DNA of 64,000 nucleotides, from assembly GCF_023238625.1 (NCBI RefSeq), contig NZ_CP096670.1, forward strand, positions 2,283,501 to 2,347,500. The letters run 5' to 3'. The notes beneath the pieces were generated by a model, which had not been told where the DNA came from, did not search any database, and worked only from the letters and a program-made list of their open reading frames with translations. The position numbers were made by a program, and so were the translations under genes. Origin of the DNA: Agarivorans sp. TSD2052. GTDB lineage: Bacteria; Pseudomonadota; Gammaproteobacteria; Enterobacterales; Celerinatantimonadaceae. Position 1 is the stretch's first letter. Each line of letters starts with the position of its first letter. Below are positions 55,475 through 64,000 of this stretch, piece after piece.

Positions 55475-57187
55475 TTACATGGCTACGTTCGTGGTGATGA
55501 TACCAATAATCACCGGGCCCCATAACGTCAGTAATACGTTTGCGATGGCATAGGTCACAGTGAACGCAAATACCGGTGTTGAGTTACCTGCTTTTTCTAG
55601 TAGCGCTGCAAAGCCTGGGTTTGCACTTCGACCACCGGCCACTGCTGCCAAGGCTTCAATCGGATTTCTTACTCGTAATACATAGTAAGAGAAGAAGAAG
55701 CCAACGATTTGTGGAATTAAGGTAACACCTGCACCCAACATCAACAATGTTAAACCGTGCTCACGGATAGCATCAATTGCTTGAGGACCGGCTTGTAAGC
55801 CTACGATACCAACAAATACTGCTAGGCCAAAGTCACGTATGAAGTTTGATGCACCCAATGGGAACGCCGCGACTTTAGGGTTTTTACTACGTAACCATCC
55901 CACCATTAGACCCGAGATTAAACAGCCTGCGCCTGAGCCGATAGTGACCGGAATACCTGCAATTTTAAAATGAATCAGGCCGATTAATAAACCTACCGCC
56001 ATGCCAAGACCGAGCAATACAAAGTCAGTCACATAAGCTGAGCCCAAACGCTGACCAATGGTGTTTGCCACACGGTTTAAGTCTGCGGCTTTACCGGTGA
56101 TTTGAACAATGTCGTGTTTCTCAACCACTAAGTCTGCGCTAATATCTAAACTGTTACCGCCACGGGTGATGCTAGTCACATACACGCCACGGGTCAGTGA
56201 TTTTTGAGCGGCCTGCTTGATTTGACCGAGCGTTTTGCCAATCAGTGTCGAGTTAGTCGCGATAAGCTGACGATTCTCTTCCACCAATTCTACTGAAGGT
56301 GGGATTTCAATTTCATCACCTAACTGGCTAGCTTGTTGTTTCACCGCTGTGCGACGCCCCGTCACGACAACAACGTCACCTTGTTGAACCCTTAAGGTTT
56401 CATCAGCGTCTAACTGTTGACCGTCACGCTGTACCAACTCGATAGCCGTATCTATTAAGCTGTCATTGGCTTGTGCAATGGTTTGATTTAATAGTGTGCT
56501 GCTTTCGTTGATGCTAAAGGCCCGAGAATCTAAGGCAGTAATGGCGTTAAATTCACCGGCTGCCAACTCCGCTTTACCGGCGTTATTCTTTTCAGCTAAC
56601 TCTAGTGCTTCTTTACGGATATCCCATTTCATTAGGGTTGGGATAATCCAAGTGACCATTAAAATTGGGCCCAAAGAACCAAAGATGTAAGTGACCGCGT
56701 AACCCACTGCTACGTTGGTTTGCATGATGTTTTTTGCTTGTTCGGTAATACCGCCCAACTTGCCAATGGCATCACCAGCCGTACCAATAATCGCAGACTG
56801 TGTTAACCCACCCGCTGCAAGACCGGCCGCTGTACCACGGTCAAGGTCGAACATCCAAGCCGCGCCAAGCACCACTAACAAACCCACAGTGGTCATCACT
56901 ACGGCTGACAGTAATACGTTAACCGTTTTGCGGTTAAGTGCCCCGAAGAACTGAGGCCCACCTTGGAAACCAACAGCATAAATGAACAAGGCGAAGAAGA
57001 TACTTTTCACACCAGGGTCGATGCTAACACCTAGCTGACCGACCAATACCCCCATAAGAAGAGTACCGGCTACACCACCAAGCACAAAACGGCCGATGGT
57101 AATTTTACCCACTAAGTAGCCAAGGGCTAAAGTGATGAATAAAGCAATATATGGAGAGCTTTGAATAAGCTGATGGGCGATGCTCAT
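55475..57187 (-). CDS. aspT: Aspartate:alanine antiporter AspT
   Basis: A 570-residue AAE-family exchanger. N- and C-terminal membrane halves each carry the repeated hydrophobic core (FALFIYAVGFQGGPQFFGAL and AVFVGIVGLQAGPQAIDAI); between them lies a cytoplasmic region with two TrkA-C/RCK-like segments (VVVTGRRTAV, IVQITGKAADLNRV). The ATG at 57187 has GGGGGTG upstream. It exchanges external aspartate for internal alanine. It is monocistronic, with its own terminator. Confidence 0.94.
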   Translation of the reverse strand: MSIAHQLIQSSPYIALFITLALGYLVGKITIGRFVLGGVAGTLLMGVLVGQLGVSIDPGVKSIFFALFIYAVGFQGGPQFFGALNRKTVNVLLSAVVMTTVGLLVVLGAAWMFDLDRGTAAGLAAGGLTQSAIIGTAGDAIGKLGGITEQAKNIMQTNVAVGYAVTYIFGSLGPILMVTWIIPTLMKWDIRKEALELAEKNNAGKAELAAGEFNAITALDSRAFSINESSTLLNQTIAQANDSLIDTAIELVQRDGQQLDADETLRVQQGDVVVVTGRRTAVKQQASQLGDEIEIPPSVELVEENRQLIATNSTLIGKTLGQIKQAAQKSLTRGVYVTSITRGGNSLDISADLVVEKHDIVQITGKAADLNRVANTIGQRLGSAYVTDFVLLGLGMAVGLLIGLIHFKIAGIPVTIGSGAGCLISGLMVGWLRSKNPKVAAFPLGASNFIRDFGLAVFVGIVGLQAGPQAIDAIREHGLTLLMLGAGVTLIPQIVGFFFSYYVLRVRNPIEALAAVAGGRSANPGFAALLEKAGNSTPVFAFTVTYAIANVLLTLWGPVIIGIITTNVAM

Positions 57188-57297
57188 AGTGCACCCCCGC
57201 ATTGATGTTGTGGTGCTGCCATCGACGTAGATACGCTGATGTGCAAACCTTGTTGAGTGTGTGAATTAAACATATCTACCTCTAGATTAAGATCGCC

Positions 57298-57370
57298 CTG
57301 TTGCGATGGAGGTATAATAAGTTGCTAGATACAATCAGGTTAATCGCTAATGAAGGACGCTATCCTTCAT
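57298..57370 (-). promoter_or_regulatory. aspT promoter block (73-bp element, copy B)
   Basis: Same plan as copy A: inverted repeat ATGAAGGA/TCCTTCAT at 57350-57370, -35 TTAACC (57338-57343), 18-bp spacer, -10 TATTAT (57314-57319) and the shared leader start. All spacings equal those of copy A. The leader to the aspT ATG is about 120 nt. Confidence 0.75.
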
Positions 57371-58222
57371 ATCTGGTCTATCATTTAGTTTGAATCAACA
57401 TCACTGCACTTTTTGCAGTTAAAAGCGCATTTTTCCATTATCAATAAACAACACCTACTAGGGATAAGCACAGCAATTAAACGCCTACCTACTAGCGTAA
57501 ATCAGTACATTAAGGGTATAAGTGGAAGGTCGCCGCTAATTGATCGAATGATTGCCTCTATGAGTACTACCCACCAACATTAAATAACTAGGTGGCAATA
57601 GTACATTGGCTATACACAACATAAACTCAGAATAAGTTTTCTCATTACCCATGACCTCACCCGTCTTCATGGAGTTGAAGGTAGACACCCGTTGACGAAG
57701 ATTAACCGAAGAGGGTTTTTAAGTTACATCACCTTGGGTGGACTAACGTCAATGTTAATTCCAATACCAAGTTTTTTGTATATTTTTTGCTGTAGTGAGC
57801 CACAGAATAAGGCGCACAACCAGATTGATGTAATCGGTCGGTAAAAGACAAAATATCTTGTTGTTCTCGCTTAGGAGTCTTGTGTTTAGTCATTTAATTG
57901 GCTGCCCATTCACTAGATCTTTCCCATTGGATGAGATTGAAATAGCATTCAAACAATCCCCACAATCACATTTGCAGGCCCCGCTCTTTCATCGCTATTG
58001 CGAAGATGTAAATCCCCGGCATGAATGACCTTGTATGGCAACGCTAACGTAGATATCAATCTAGCTTGTTTCCCTTATGCGCAAAGCATCAAGGCTTACT
58101 TGCAGGATTTAATCCTTCTTACGCGAGTTAGTACTGTTCTTCTTCTCTTGTAAAGTCGCTTCCAATGTTTAGCACCTTGAATGTTTACCAAACAGTTTCC
58201 ATATTCAATTACAGGTTGATTC
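57371..58222. other. Gene-poor region with possible decayed coding sequence
   Basis: About 850 bp. On the minus strand, several short open segments follow each other in different frames, e.g. 57729-57893 (54 codons) and a segment near 57540-57700 reading STFNSMKTGEVMGN. This could be the remnant of a broken gene, but no family is recognisable. No inverted repeats typical of an insertion sequence were seen. Confidence 0.35.
57729..57893 (-). CDS. Possible small or remnant ORF
   Basis: 54 codons from ATG to TGA, basic at the N-terminus (MTKHKTPKREQQDILSFTDR). There is no clear ribosome site and no recognised family. It may be a fragment of a decayed gene rather than a functional one. Confidence 0.2.
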   Translation of the reverse strand: MTKHKTPKREQQDILSFTDRLHQSGCAPYSVAHYSKKYTKNLVLELTLTLVHPR

Positions 58223-59392
58223 ATGCACAAACTCACAATTTTTTCTGCTTTGTTGGTACCCTTATTAACAACACTACCTAGCATAGCTTCGTTCAAAGAC
58301 CCGGTTGATGAACGCTTTGATTTGGGCCATCACCTCGCTGAAAACGCTCATGGCTTTTTGCCCATACCTATTTTGATCACTGAACCTGCGGTGGGGTATG
58401 GTGGTGGTGCGATGGGCTTATTTCTGCACGAAACCGAGACCGAAAAAAATAAGCGAAAAGAACTCGCTATGAATTCACTAGATGGTGGCGCACAGCTGAT
58501 GCCTGCTGCCATTACTCTGGTGGGTGCAGCTGGTACTGAAAATGGCACTTGGTTTGCTTTTGCTGGCCATCGTCATTCCTGGCTAAACGATTCGATTCGT
58601 TATACCGGTGGAGCAGGCCTTGGCAAAGCAAATCTCGACATCTACAAAGATATATCAATCGGTTCTTTATTTAATCAAACCCTTAAAATTGGTACTAAAA
58701 CTTCTGGTGTATTTGCCATGCAACAGTTGCAGTTTAGAGTGGCCGATACCCCGCTGATGCTAGGAGTAAAACAGATATTTGGCAAAAGCTCAGTTGAGTC
58801 TGATAACGTAATAATAGATAAGCTTTTAAAACTCGCGTTAGGGGAAGGCTCGATGACCTCGGGCTTAGGATTAATAGCTGAATATGATACGCGCAACAAT
58901 TTATTTTTCCCTACTAAGGGTTACACCGTAAACGCAGAATACATGGTCTACGACGAAGCTATAGGCAGTAAATGGAACTATCAAAATTTAGCTGTAGACG
59001 GTCAAGTATTTATCCCTTTAGCTAACAGCTGGACCTTAGCGTTTGCAGGAAACTACCAATATTTTCATTCTAATGAGAGCTTTTTATCTCCCACCGTTCG
59101 CCCCTATGTTGACTTACGTGGCGTGTCATCTTACCGCTATCAAGGGGATGAAGTATTCACTATTCAGTCGCAAGTCATGTATGCCATAGACCACCGCTGG
59201 ACAGTATCAGCCTTTTACGGCCAAGGCCGCACCTCTGATCAAGATGAGTCAAAGCAAAAACACAAAGTAGATGCCTATGGAGCTGGTTTTCGTTATCAAA
59301 TAGCCCGTCGTTATGGCTTGTATATCGGCGTTGATACCGCATTTAGTAAAGAAGAGAGTGCTGTATATTTTAATGTAGGCAGTGGTTTTTAG
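58223..59392 (+). CDS. Omp85/BamA-type surface antigen barrel protein
   Basis: A 389-residue exported protein with a signal peptide (MHKLTIFSALLVPLLTTLPSIA) and a barrel-rich remainder ending GSGF. YVDLRGVSSYRYQGD matches the Omp85 L6-like R-G motif, and TRNNLFFPTKGYTVNAEY matches the BamA-type strand seen in bacterial surface antigen proteins. No POTRA domains are present, so it is a short Omp85 relative of unknown cargo in the outer membrane. Upstream neighbours give no hint. Confidence 0.82.
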   Translation: MHKLTIFSALLVPLLTTLPSIASFKDPVDERFDLGHHLAENAHGFLPIPILITEPAVGYGGGAMGLFLHETETEKNKRKELAMNSLDGGAQLMPAAITLVGAAGTENGTWFAFAGHRHSWLNDSIRYTGGAGLGKANLDIYKDISIGSLFNQTLKIGTKTSGVFAMQQLQFRVADTPLMLGVKQIFGKSSVESDNVIIDKLLKLALGEGSMTSGLGLIAEYDTRNNLFFPTKGYTVNAEYMVYDEAIGSKWNYQNLAVDGQVFIPLANSWTLAFAGNYQYFHSNESFLSPTVRPYVDLRGVSSYRYQGDEVFTIQSQVMYAIDHRWTVSAFYGQGRTSDQDESKQKHKVDAYGAGFRYQIARRYGLYIGVDTAFSKEESAVYFNVGSGF

Positions 59393-59500
59393 TTGTTACC
59401 ATCAAACTGAAGTTGATTAAAATAAATGGAAGCCATGCCAGGCAAAGCCATTCGCCGTAATATCACAAGCTAGCAATATGAATTGAAACTAATCGCTCAT

Positions 59501-59521
59501 ACCCACCCGCTATAGGTGGGT
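59501..59521. terminator. Weak hairpin between the barrel gene and HEAT/TPR gene
   Basis: Arms ACCCACC/GGTGGGT, 7-nt loop, no U-run. Lies between convergent stops. Confidence 0.35.
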
Positions 59522-59567
59522 GTAAGCCTAATACCTCAATAGTATCGCCTGTACCCCCACTCCCCTG

Positions 59568-60575
59568 TTAAGCCTTGGCCCTTAGTTGGTTGATGACGTG
59601 GTTCGGCGCTACTTTAGCAAGCTCGTCTAAACAAGCTTCAGATTTAGCATTGGCATGTCGCACATAAATGTCACATAGCGCGTAAAGCTGCTCTGGAGAA
59701 CCGGATATCAAATAGGCTTTTTCAAAAGACTGTACCGACTTATCAATATCAAACGGTTCCTGTAATACGCCGTTTAAATACCAAAAGTAGCTATTTACCT
59801 CTGCCAGGCTGGCAGCTAATTCAATTTCATCTGCGGCACTTGCTTTATCATTTAATCTTACTAAAGCCAAAGCCTTCGAATAGTGAAACGATGGTGTGTC
59901 AGGTATGTTCGCTATCGCCAAATCAAGTATTTCAAGCGCCTGTTTATCTTGGCTCTGAGCTCGATAGTTGTCGGCTAAACCCAACCATACATCAGGGTTA
60001 TTCGAATTGCTGTCTAGTAAAAATCGATAGCGTTTATCAGCTTCAAACCACTGATTGTGCCAGCGATATACATCGGCTAACAACAGTTGAGCATCCTCAT
60101 CTGACAATGGTTCCAAGTATTGAATCAACTCAGCTAACGGAGCCTTTAATTGATCGCGTTGCTCCTCACTGATACGCATATAGTCAGGTACTAGGTTGAT
60201 CATTGCCGTCACTCTGACTGATTGCTGGTCATCGTTTAGCAAGGGAGAGACCATACGCCAGCGATGCTCTAAGGGGTAAGGTTCAGATGCGTTAATCGCA
60301 GCCTCTCTAATAACAGAAGAGCTGTCTTTTAAACCTCTCACCACAGCCACCAAGGCATTTTGACTGGGGAATTTAGCTAAATCCTGTAATGCTTGCGCTC
60401 GGACTTGTGGTGGTTCATTTTGGTCTTGGGCGATATAAGATAACTGCGTTATTTGCTGTTGGCTTAAGCTGCTCGTTTGACCTCCTGCTTCACTCGCCGC
60501 CACTGTTTTATCGGCTTCAGCATAGGCTAAGGTAGCAACAACAGACAGCAGCACAAACACTATAAGTTTAGTCAT
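59568..60575 (-). CDS. Exported HEAT/TPR repeat protein
   Basis: A 335-residue protein with a signal peptide (MTKLIVFVLLSVVATLAYA). Residues ~45-125 form HEAT-like repeats (PPQVRAQALQDLAKF, SSSVIREAAINAS, QSVRVTAMINLV), then ~150-310 form TPR repeats (FEADKRYRFLLD, NPDVWLGLADNYRAQSQDKQALEILDLAI). It follows the radical-SAM gene by 10 bp, so it is cotranscribed. Probably a periplasmic scaffold. Confidence 0.8.
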   Translation of the reverse strand: MTKLIVFVLLSVVATLAYAEADKTVAASEAGGQTSSLSQQQITQLSYIAQDQNEPPQVRAQALQDLAKFPSQNALVAVVRGLKDSSSVIREAAINASEPYPLEHRWRMVSPLLNDDQQSVRVTAMINLVPDYMRISEEQRDQLKAPLAELIQYLEPLSDEDAQLLLADVYRWHNQWFEADKRYRFLLDSNSNNPDVWLGLADNYRAQSQDKQALEILDLAIANIPDTPSFHYSKALALVRLNDKASAADEIELAASLAEVNSYFWYLNGVLQEPFDIDKSVQSFEKAYLISGSPEQLYALCDIYVRHANAKSEACLDELAKVAPNHVINQLRAKA

Positions 60576-60585
60576 TTATTCAGCC

Positions 60586-61938
60586 TTAGTATTTAGTTTC
60601 AAAGGTGCTAATCAATCTATTACTGCTTTTATTGTCTAAACAATGAAGGCTTAACTCTTGTTGTTTTTCATCGCTGTAGAGACCTTTTTTCACTGGATTT
60701 CCGCTAGCGCGAAGCAGGCATGCCAACATTTTATCTGCATGAGCAAAAAATTTGTGCCACCCTGCACACAGATAATTTAGACCGGGTTCACCGTTGCGCG
60801 TGCTAATAAAACGGTTTTTAGGACATTCACCATGGCAGGCAAATTTGTAATCACATTGCTGGCACTGAGATGTTAAGCTTCGGGATTTAGCAAAACCAAA
60901 CCGTTGTTGCTTGTGGCTAAATGCCAAGCTGTCTAATTGTTGCTGATGTATGTTGCCTATTTTATATTCTGGGTATACATAGTGATCACAAGAAAATACG
61001 TCACCATTCGGCTCCATTGCTAAGCCTTTGCCACACAACTCATTGAGGGTACAAAGAGGATTAGGCCGCCCCATCCACGTAGCAACACTGGCTTCAAAGT
61101 ACTGAACATTAACTCTGCCAATATCTCTTGCTACCCATTCATCAAACACAGCAATTAAAAAATTCCCCCATGCCAAATCAGAGACACACCAAGGCTCCAT
61201 AATGGAATCTTTATCTCCGGGGAAAAGCCGCTTGTCTCCTTGTTTTAGCTGCTGAGCCGTTTTTGGCGCCTGAGGCGCTTCGGTACGAAATGTTTTTTGT
61301 TCAACAATAGGAATAAACTGGATCTGCGGTGATTTAACCTCGTCACGCAGAAAACGGTAAACGTCTAATGGGTTTTGACTGGTAAGCTTATTCACACAAG
61401 TTAGGGTCGCAAAGTTAACTTTATGTTGATGTAATAGTTCAACCGCCTTCATCACTTGCTTAAAGGTACCGCGTCCAGCCCTGTTGGTTCGATAGGCGTT
61501 ATGCAGTAATTCTGGACCATCGATGCTCAAGCCAACCAAAAAATTATTAGCGCTCAGAAATTCACACCATGGGGCATTTAGCAATGTGCCATTGGTCTGC
61601 AAGTCATTGGAAATTTGAATCCCCGCAGGACGGTATTTATTTTGTAAGGCAACAATTTTTTGAAAGTACTCTAGACCCAGTAGTGTTGGCTCTCCGCCTT
61701 GCCAAGAAAATATAATTTCAGGGGTATTTTGTCCTTCGATGTACTGACGAATGTAGGTTTCTAAGGTTTGGTCATCCATTTTAGGTGAGCAGCCTTTTTT
61801 ATATTCCAGCAAGTCCTGTTTGCTTAGGTAATAACAATAACTACAATCGATATTACAGGCGGCACCAATTGGCTTTGCCATAACATGAAGTCGCTTTGAT
61901 GCTTTACCGTTAAATTGAGGGCCTTGCATAATTTGCAT
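60586..61938 (-). CDS. Radical SAM/SPASM protein, anaerobic sulfatase-maturase-like
   Basis: A 450-residue enzyme. The 4Fe-4S/SAM motif CNIDCSYCYY (C28, C32, C35) is followed by EIIFSWQGGEPTLLGLEYF and ISNDLQTNGTLLN, typical of anSME. The C-terminal SPASM region has CGKGLAMEPNGDVFSCDHYVYPEYKIGN and CQQCDYKFACHGECPKNRF. anSME enzymes oxidise an active-site Cys or Ser of sulfatases to formylglycine without oxygen. No sulfatase is in the window; other peptide substrates are possible. Confidence 0.88.
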   Translation of the reverse strand: MQIMQGPQFNGKASKRLHVMAKPIGAACNIDCSYCYYLSKQDLLEYKKGCSPKMDDQTLETYIRQYIEGQNTPEIIFSWQGGEPTLLGLEYFQKIVALQNKYRPAGIQISNDLQTNGTLLNAPWCEFLSANNFLVGLSIDGPELLHNAYRTNRAGRGTFKQVMKAVELLHQHKVNFATLTCVNKLTSQNPLDVYRFLRDEVKSPQIQFIPIVEQKTFRTEAPQAPKTAQQLKQGDKRLFPGDKDSIMEPWCVSDLAWGNFLIAVFDEWVARDIGRVNVQYFEASVATWMGRPNPLCTLNELCGKGLAMEPNGDVFSCDHYVYPEYKIGNIHQQQLDSLAFSHKQQRFGFAKSRSLTSQCQQCDYKFACHGECPKNRFISTRNGEPGLNYLCAGWHKFFAHADKMLACLLRASGNPVKKGLYSDEKQQELSLHCLDNKSSNRLISTFETKY

Positions 61939-62076
61939 ATTTGTCTGCCAGATGTGTCTTGGTTATCTGTAGCTTAATTGTTCATCGATACCAACGCTCG
62001 TTATAGTCTTTATAACCATTAGGAATAGTGGAAAGGGCTAAACTAGAGGCATTAGGTAAACCCCATAAGGTAAGCA

Positions 62077-62862
62077 ATGACAGCGTTCAACAACCGGTAT
62101 TTAAAGATGATTATTGCACTAAGTTTGCCCGTAATAATCAGCGCTTGCGCAACAAAGCCTGAGCATCCCATCGCGGCATCCATTGAGCAAGATATGGTAC
62201 TTGTGGAGGGAGGCCAATTTATAATGGGCTCAGATGCTAAGCACGCATCGAAAGCCGAACAACCCGCTAGAGAAGTCCAAGTAGATAGTTTTTACATCGC
62301 CAAGTTTGAGGTGACTCAAGGCTTATTTGAGTCAGTCATGGGATCTTCGATGAGCTATTTCCAAGGTGACAATATGCCGGTAAATAACCTCAGTTGGCAG
62401 CAAGCCAACTACTTTATAGAACGCTTAAATGCGTTAACCGGTGAAACCTACCGGCTGCCTACCGAAGCAGAGTGGGAATTTGCAGCTATGGGCGGTAATT
62501 ATAGCCAAGGTTATATCTATAGTGGTTCGAATAATATTGAAGACGTTGCCTGGTATAAAGACAACTCAAACAACCAAGCCCGAGCGGTCGGTTTAAAAGC
62601 GCCAAATGAATTAGGTTTGTACGATATGACGGGCAATGTTGGTGAGTTTGTTATTGACGCCTTCGATGACAACTACTACCGATATGGACCCAACAGCAAT
62701 CCTAATAACGCCCAAGAGAGCGATATAAATCTTAGCCATAAATCGGTTCGTGGTGGGAGCTTTTCTTATAGCGCGGATCAGTCTGAAAACTTCCGACGTG
62801 ACTTTGCCAGCCAATCCATCATCATGTCTGATATGGGCTTACGCTTAGCCAAAGACCATTAA
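62077..62862 (+). CDS. SUMF1/FGE-domain lipoprotein without the FGE cysteines
   Basis: A 261-residue lipoprotein (lipobox ISAC). The FGE-fold signature runs through VEGGQFIMGSDA, FYIAKFEVTQGLF, PVNNLSWQQANYFIERLN, YRLPTEAEWEFAA, GLYDMTGNVGEFV and SVRGGSFSYS. In true FGE the last motif carries two catalytic Cys (RGGSxxCxxxxC); here they are Tyr231 and Ser236, so copper-dependent FGE chemistry is not expected. AAGG precedes the ATG. Divergent from the radical-SAM gene. Confidence 0.85.
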   Translation: MTAFNNRYLKMIIALSLPVIISACATKPEHPIAASIEQDMVLVEGGQFIMGSDAKHASKAEQPAREVQVDSFYIAKFEVTQGLFESVMGSSMSYFQGDNMPVNNLSWQQANYFIERLNALTGETYRLPTEAEWEFAAMGGNYSQGYIYSGSNNIEDVAWYKDNSNNQARAVGLKAPNELGLYDMTGNVGEFVIDAFDDNYYRYGPNSNPNNAQESDINLSHKSVRGGSFSYSADQSENFRRDFASQSIIMSDMGLRLAKDH

Positions 62863-62966
62863 CAATCGGTAAGCCTTAGCCACGCTATAACGTCGCTAAG
62901 CCACTGACCAAAATATCGATTTTATTTGATTTATTGTTAAGTTGGCTTAGCAGAAACACTCACATG

Positions 62967-63878
62967 CTATCGCTCACCTTGCATCTGTTTTGCCGCGGTT
63001 TTCAATTTTGCTCTTAACCATTGGTGGGCGCTCTCGTTACTGCGGCTTGGGTGCCATATCATACAAAGATCAATATTGGGTAAGTCGAAAGGCAATGGAA
63101 CGCCCTTAAGCTTATATTTATTGGCGAAGTCTTTAATGGTTGATTCAGGCAACATACCAATTAGCTCGGTGCCTTCAATAACAGGGAGCATTTCGAGTGC
63201 ACCAGGTGCTCGATATACGATTCGACGTTGCTCTAAATCACCAAAATCATCAGCCCCTAATAGACTGCGACGAGCATGCCACCGCGATATAACCACATGC
63301 TCTTCAGCAAGAAACTGCTCAATGCTAATACTGCTACCGATTCTTGGGTGGTCGGCGCTACACACCACCACCAAATCTTCCGACAAAACGGACTCAAAAC
63401 TGAGTAGTGTTCTCTCTCTTGGCATCATATCAATAATTAAATCGTGCCGTTGTAAACGTAAATCTGACTCGTAGTCCTCTGTAAACAGTGGATGAACCTC
63501 AAGCGAAATATTAGGTGCTGCTTTGTTGATCAATTGGAACAGCTTGGGGATTAATTGATAGTAAGCCGGTGACACGCAAGCAATAGAAAATATTCGGTCA
63601 GAGATTTTAGGTTCAAAACTTCTTGAGTTTACCAATGTGGATGCAAAATTTTTCTGCGCCGCTAACATGGCTGGATAAATATCCATCGCAAAGGTGGTGG
63701 GTTCTACGCCAGAGGTATTACGATGAAATAAGGGTTCATCGTAGATATCCCGTAGCCTAGATAAAGATTTACTCACCGCTGGCTGGCTGATGCTCAACCT
63801 ATTTGCCGCTTTAGTGAGATTTTTCTCTTCATAAATGGCGACAAAAACAGGAATAAGATTAAACTCGATACTTTTCAT
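62967..63878 (-). CDS. LysR-family regulator
   Basis: A 303-residue regulator. The HTH reads FNLIPVFVAIYEEKNLTKAANRLSISQPAVSKSLSRLRDIYDEPLFHR, followed by a standard effector domain with RHDLIIDMMPRERTLLSFESVL. The ATG at 63878 places the HTH at the usual distance; the longer frame to 63905 is not needed. It is convergent with the SUMF1-domain gene; the targets are not visible. Confidence 0.88.
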   Translation of the reverse strand: MKSIEFNLIPVFVAIYEEKNLTKAANRLSISQPAVSKSLSRLRDIYDEPLFHRNTSGVEPTTFAMDIYPAMLAAQKNFASTLVNSRSFEPKISDRIFSIACVSPAYYQLIPKLFQLINKAAPNISLEVHPLFTEDYESDLRLQRHDLIIDMMPRERTLLSFESVLSEDLVVVCSADHPRIGSSISIEQFLAEEHVVISRWHARRSLLGADDFGDLEQRRIVYRAPGALEMLPVIEGTELIGMLPESTIKDFANKYKLKGVPLPFDLPNIDLCMIWHPSRSNESAHQWLRAKLKTAAKQMQGER

Positions 63879-64000
63879 ATGCTGCCGCTTAAGTGACAAA
63901 CCCAAAACGTATAGATTCGCGTCGCTTTGGTCATCTCAGTAAATAGTAAACATTCAGTAAAGTATACGCTAAAACAACTATTTAGAAGCAGAACTTTTAT

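Overview
The window looks like chromosome of a marine gammaproteobacterium near the Alteromonadales/Vibrionales. The hints are a long-form PurC, MiaE, RoxA, a NorR/NnrS pair and an AspD/AspT pair; Agarivorans or a relative is a guess I cannot test here. I see no rRNA, tRNA, CRISPR array, complete insertion sequence or phage gene. Most of it reads as ordinary chromosome with many short operons and hairpin terminators.

Layout. 1-10.9 kb: a membrane-fused glycerophosphodiesterase cut by the window edge, cutC, a TAXI binding protein, cobQ overlapped by a CBS-domain gene, gloC, a Nudix hydrolase and a two-gene RND efflux system. 10.9-27.4 kb: a pyrimidine catabolism island. It holds preT-preA, a RutR-like TetR regulator, a beta-ureidopropionase-like amidohydrolase, a dihydropyrimidinase with a four-gene ABC importer and, after a DUF2937-like gene and an RhlE helicase, a codB-pucR-codA operon. 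The CodA homologue has Ser where E. coli CodA has Asp314, the reported discriminator of 5-methylcytosine deaminases. The island could therefore carry 5-methylcytosine to thymine and on through the reductive pathway. Three RutR-type operators sit in front of its divergent genes.

27.7-42.1 kb: recR, a PAP2 phosphatase fused to a likely outer-membrane barrel, a 963-residue degenerate BarA-like hybrid kinase lacking its recognisable phosphotransfer residues, purC, roxA, a J-domain protein, miaE, a LON-domain protein, msrA, glnS and a tandem-repeat lipoprotein. 42.1-51 kb: a FAH-fold protein with a signal peptide, norR divergent from a small membrane gene plus nnrS (NorR sites and a sigma-54 promoter are visible), and an AaeXAB-type efflux operon beside a serine hydrolase lacking its catalytic Lys and a LysR regulator.

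51-64 kb: a patatin-like lipoprotein, pdxY, and aspD and aspT. Each of the last two is preceded by the same 73-bp promoter/operator block. Then come a gene-poor kilobase with possible remnants, an Omp85-type barrel, and a radical-SAM sulfatase-maturase-like gene with a HEAT/TPR partner, divergent from a SUMF1-domain lipoprotein without the FGE cysteines. A LysR regulator closes the window.
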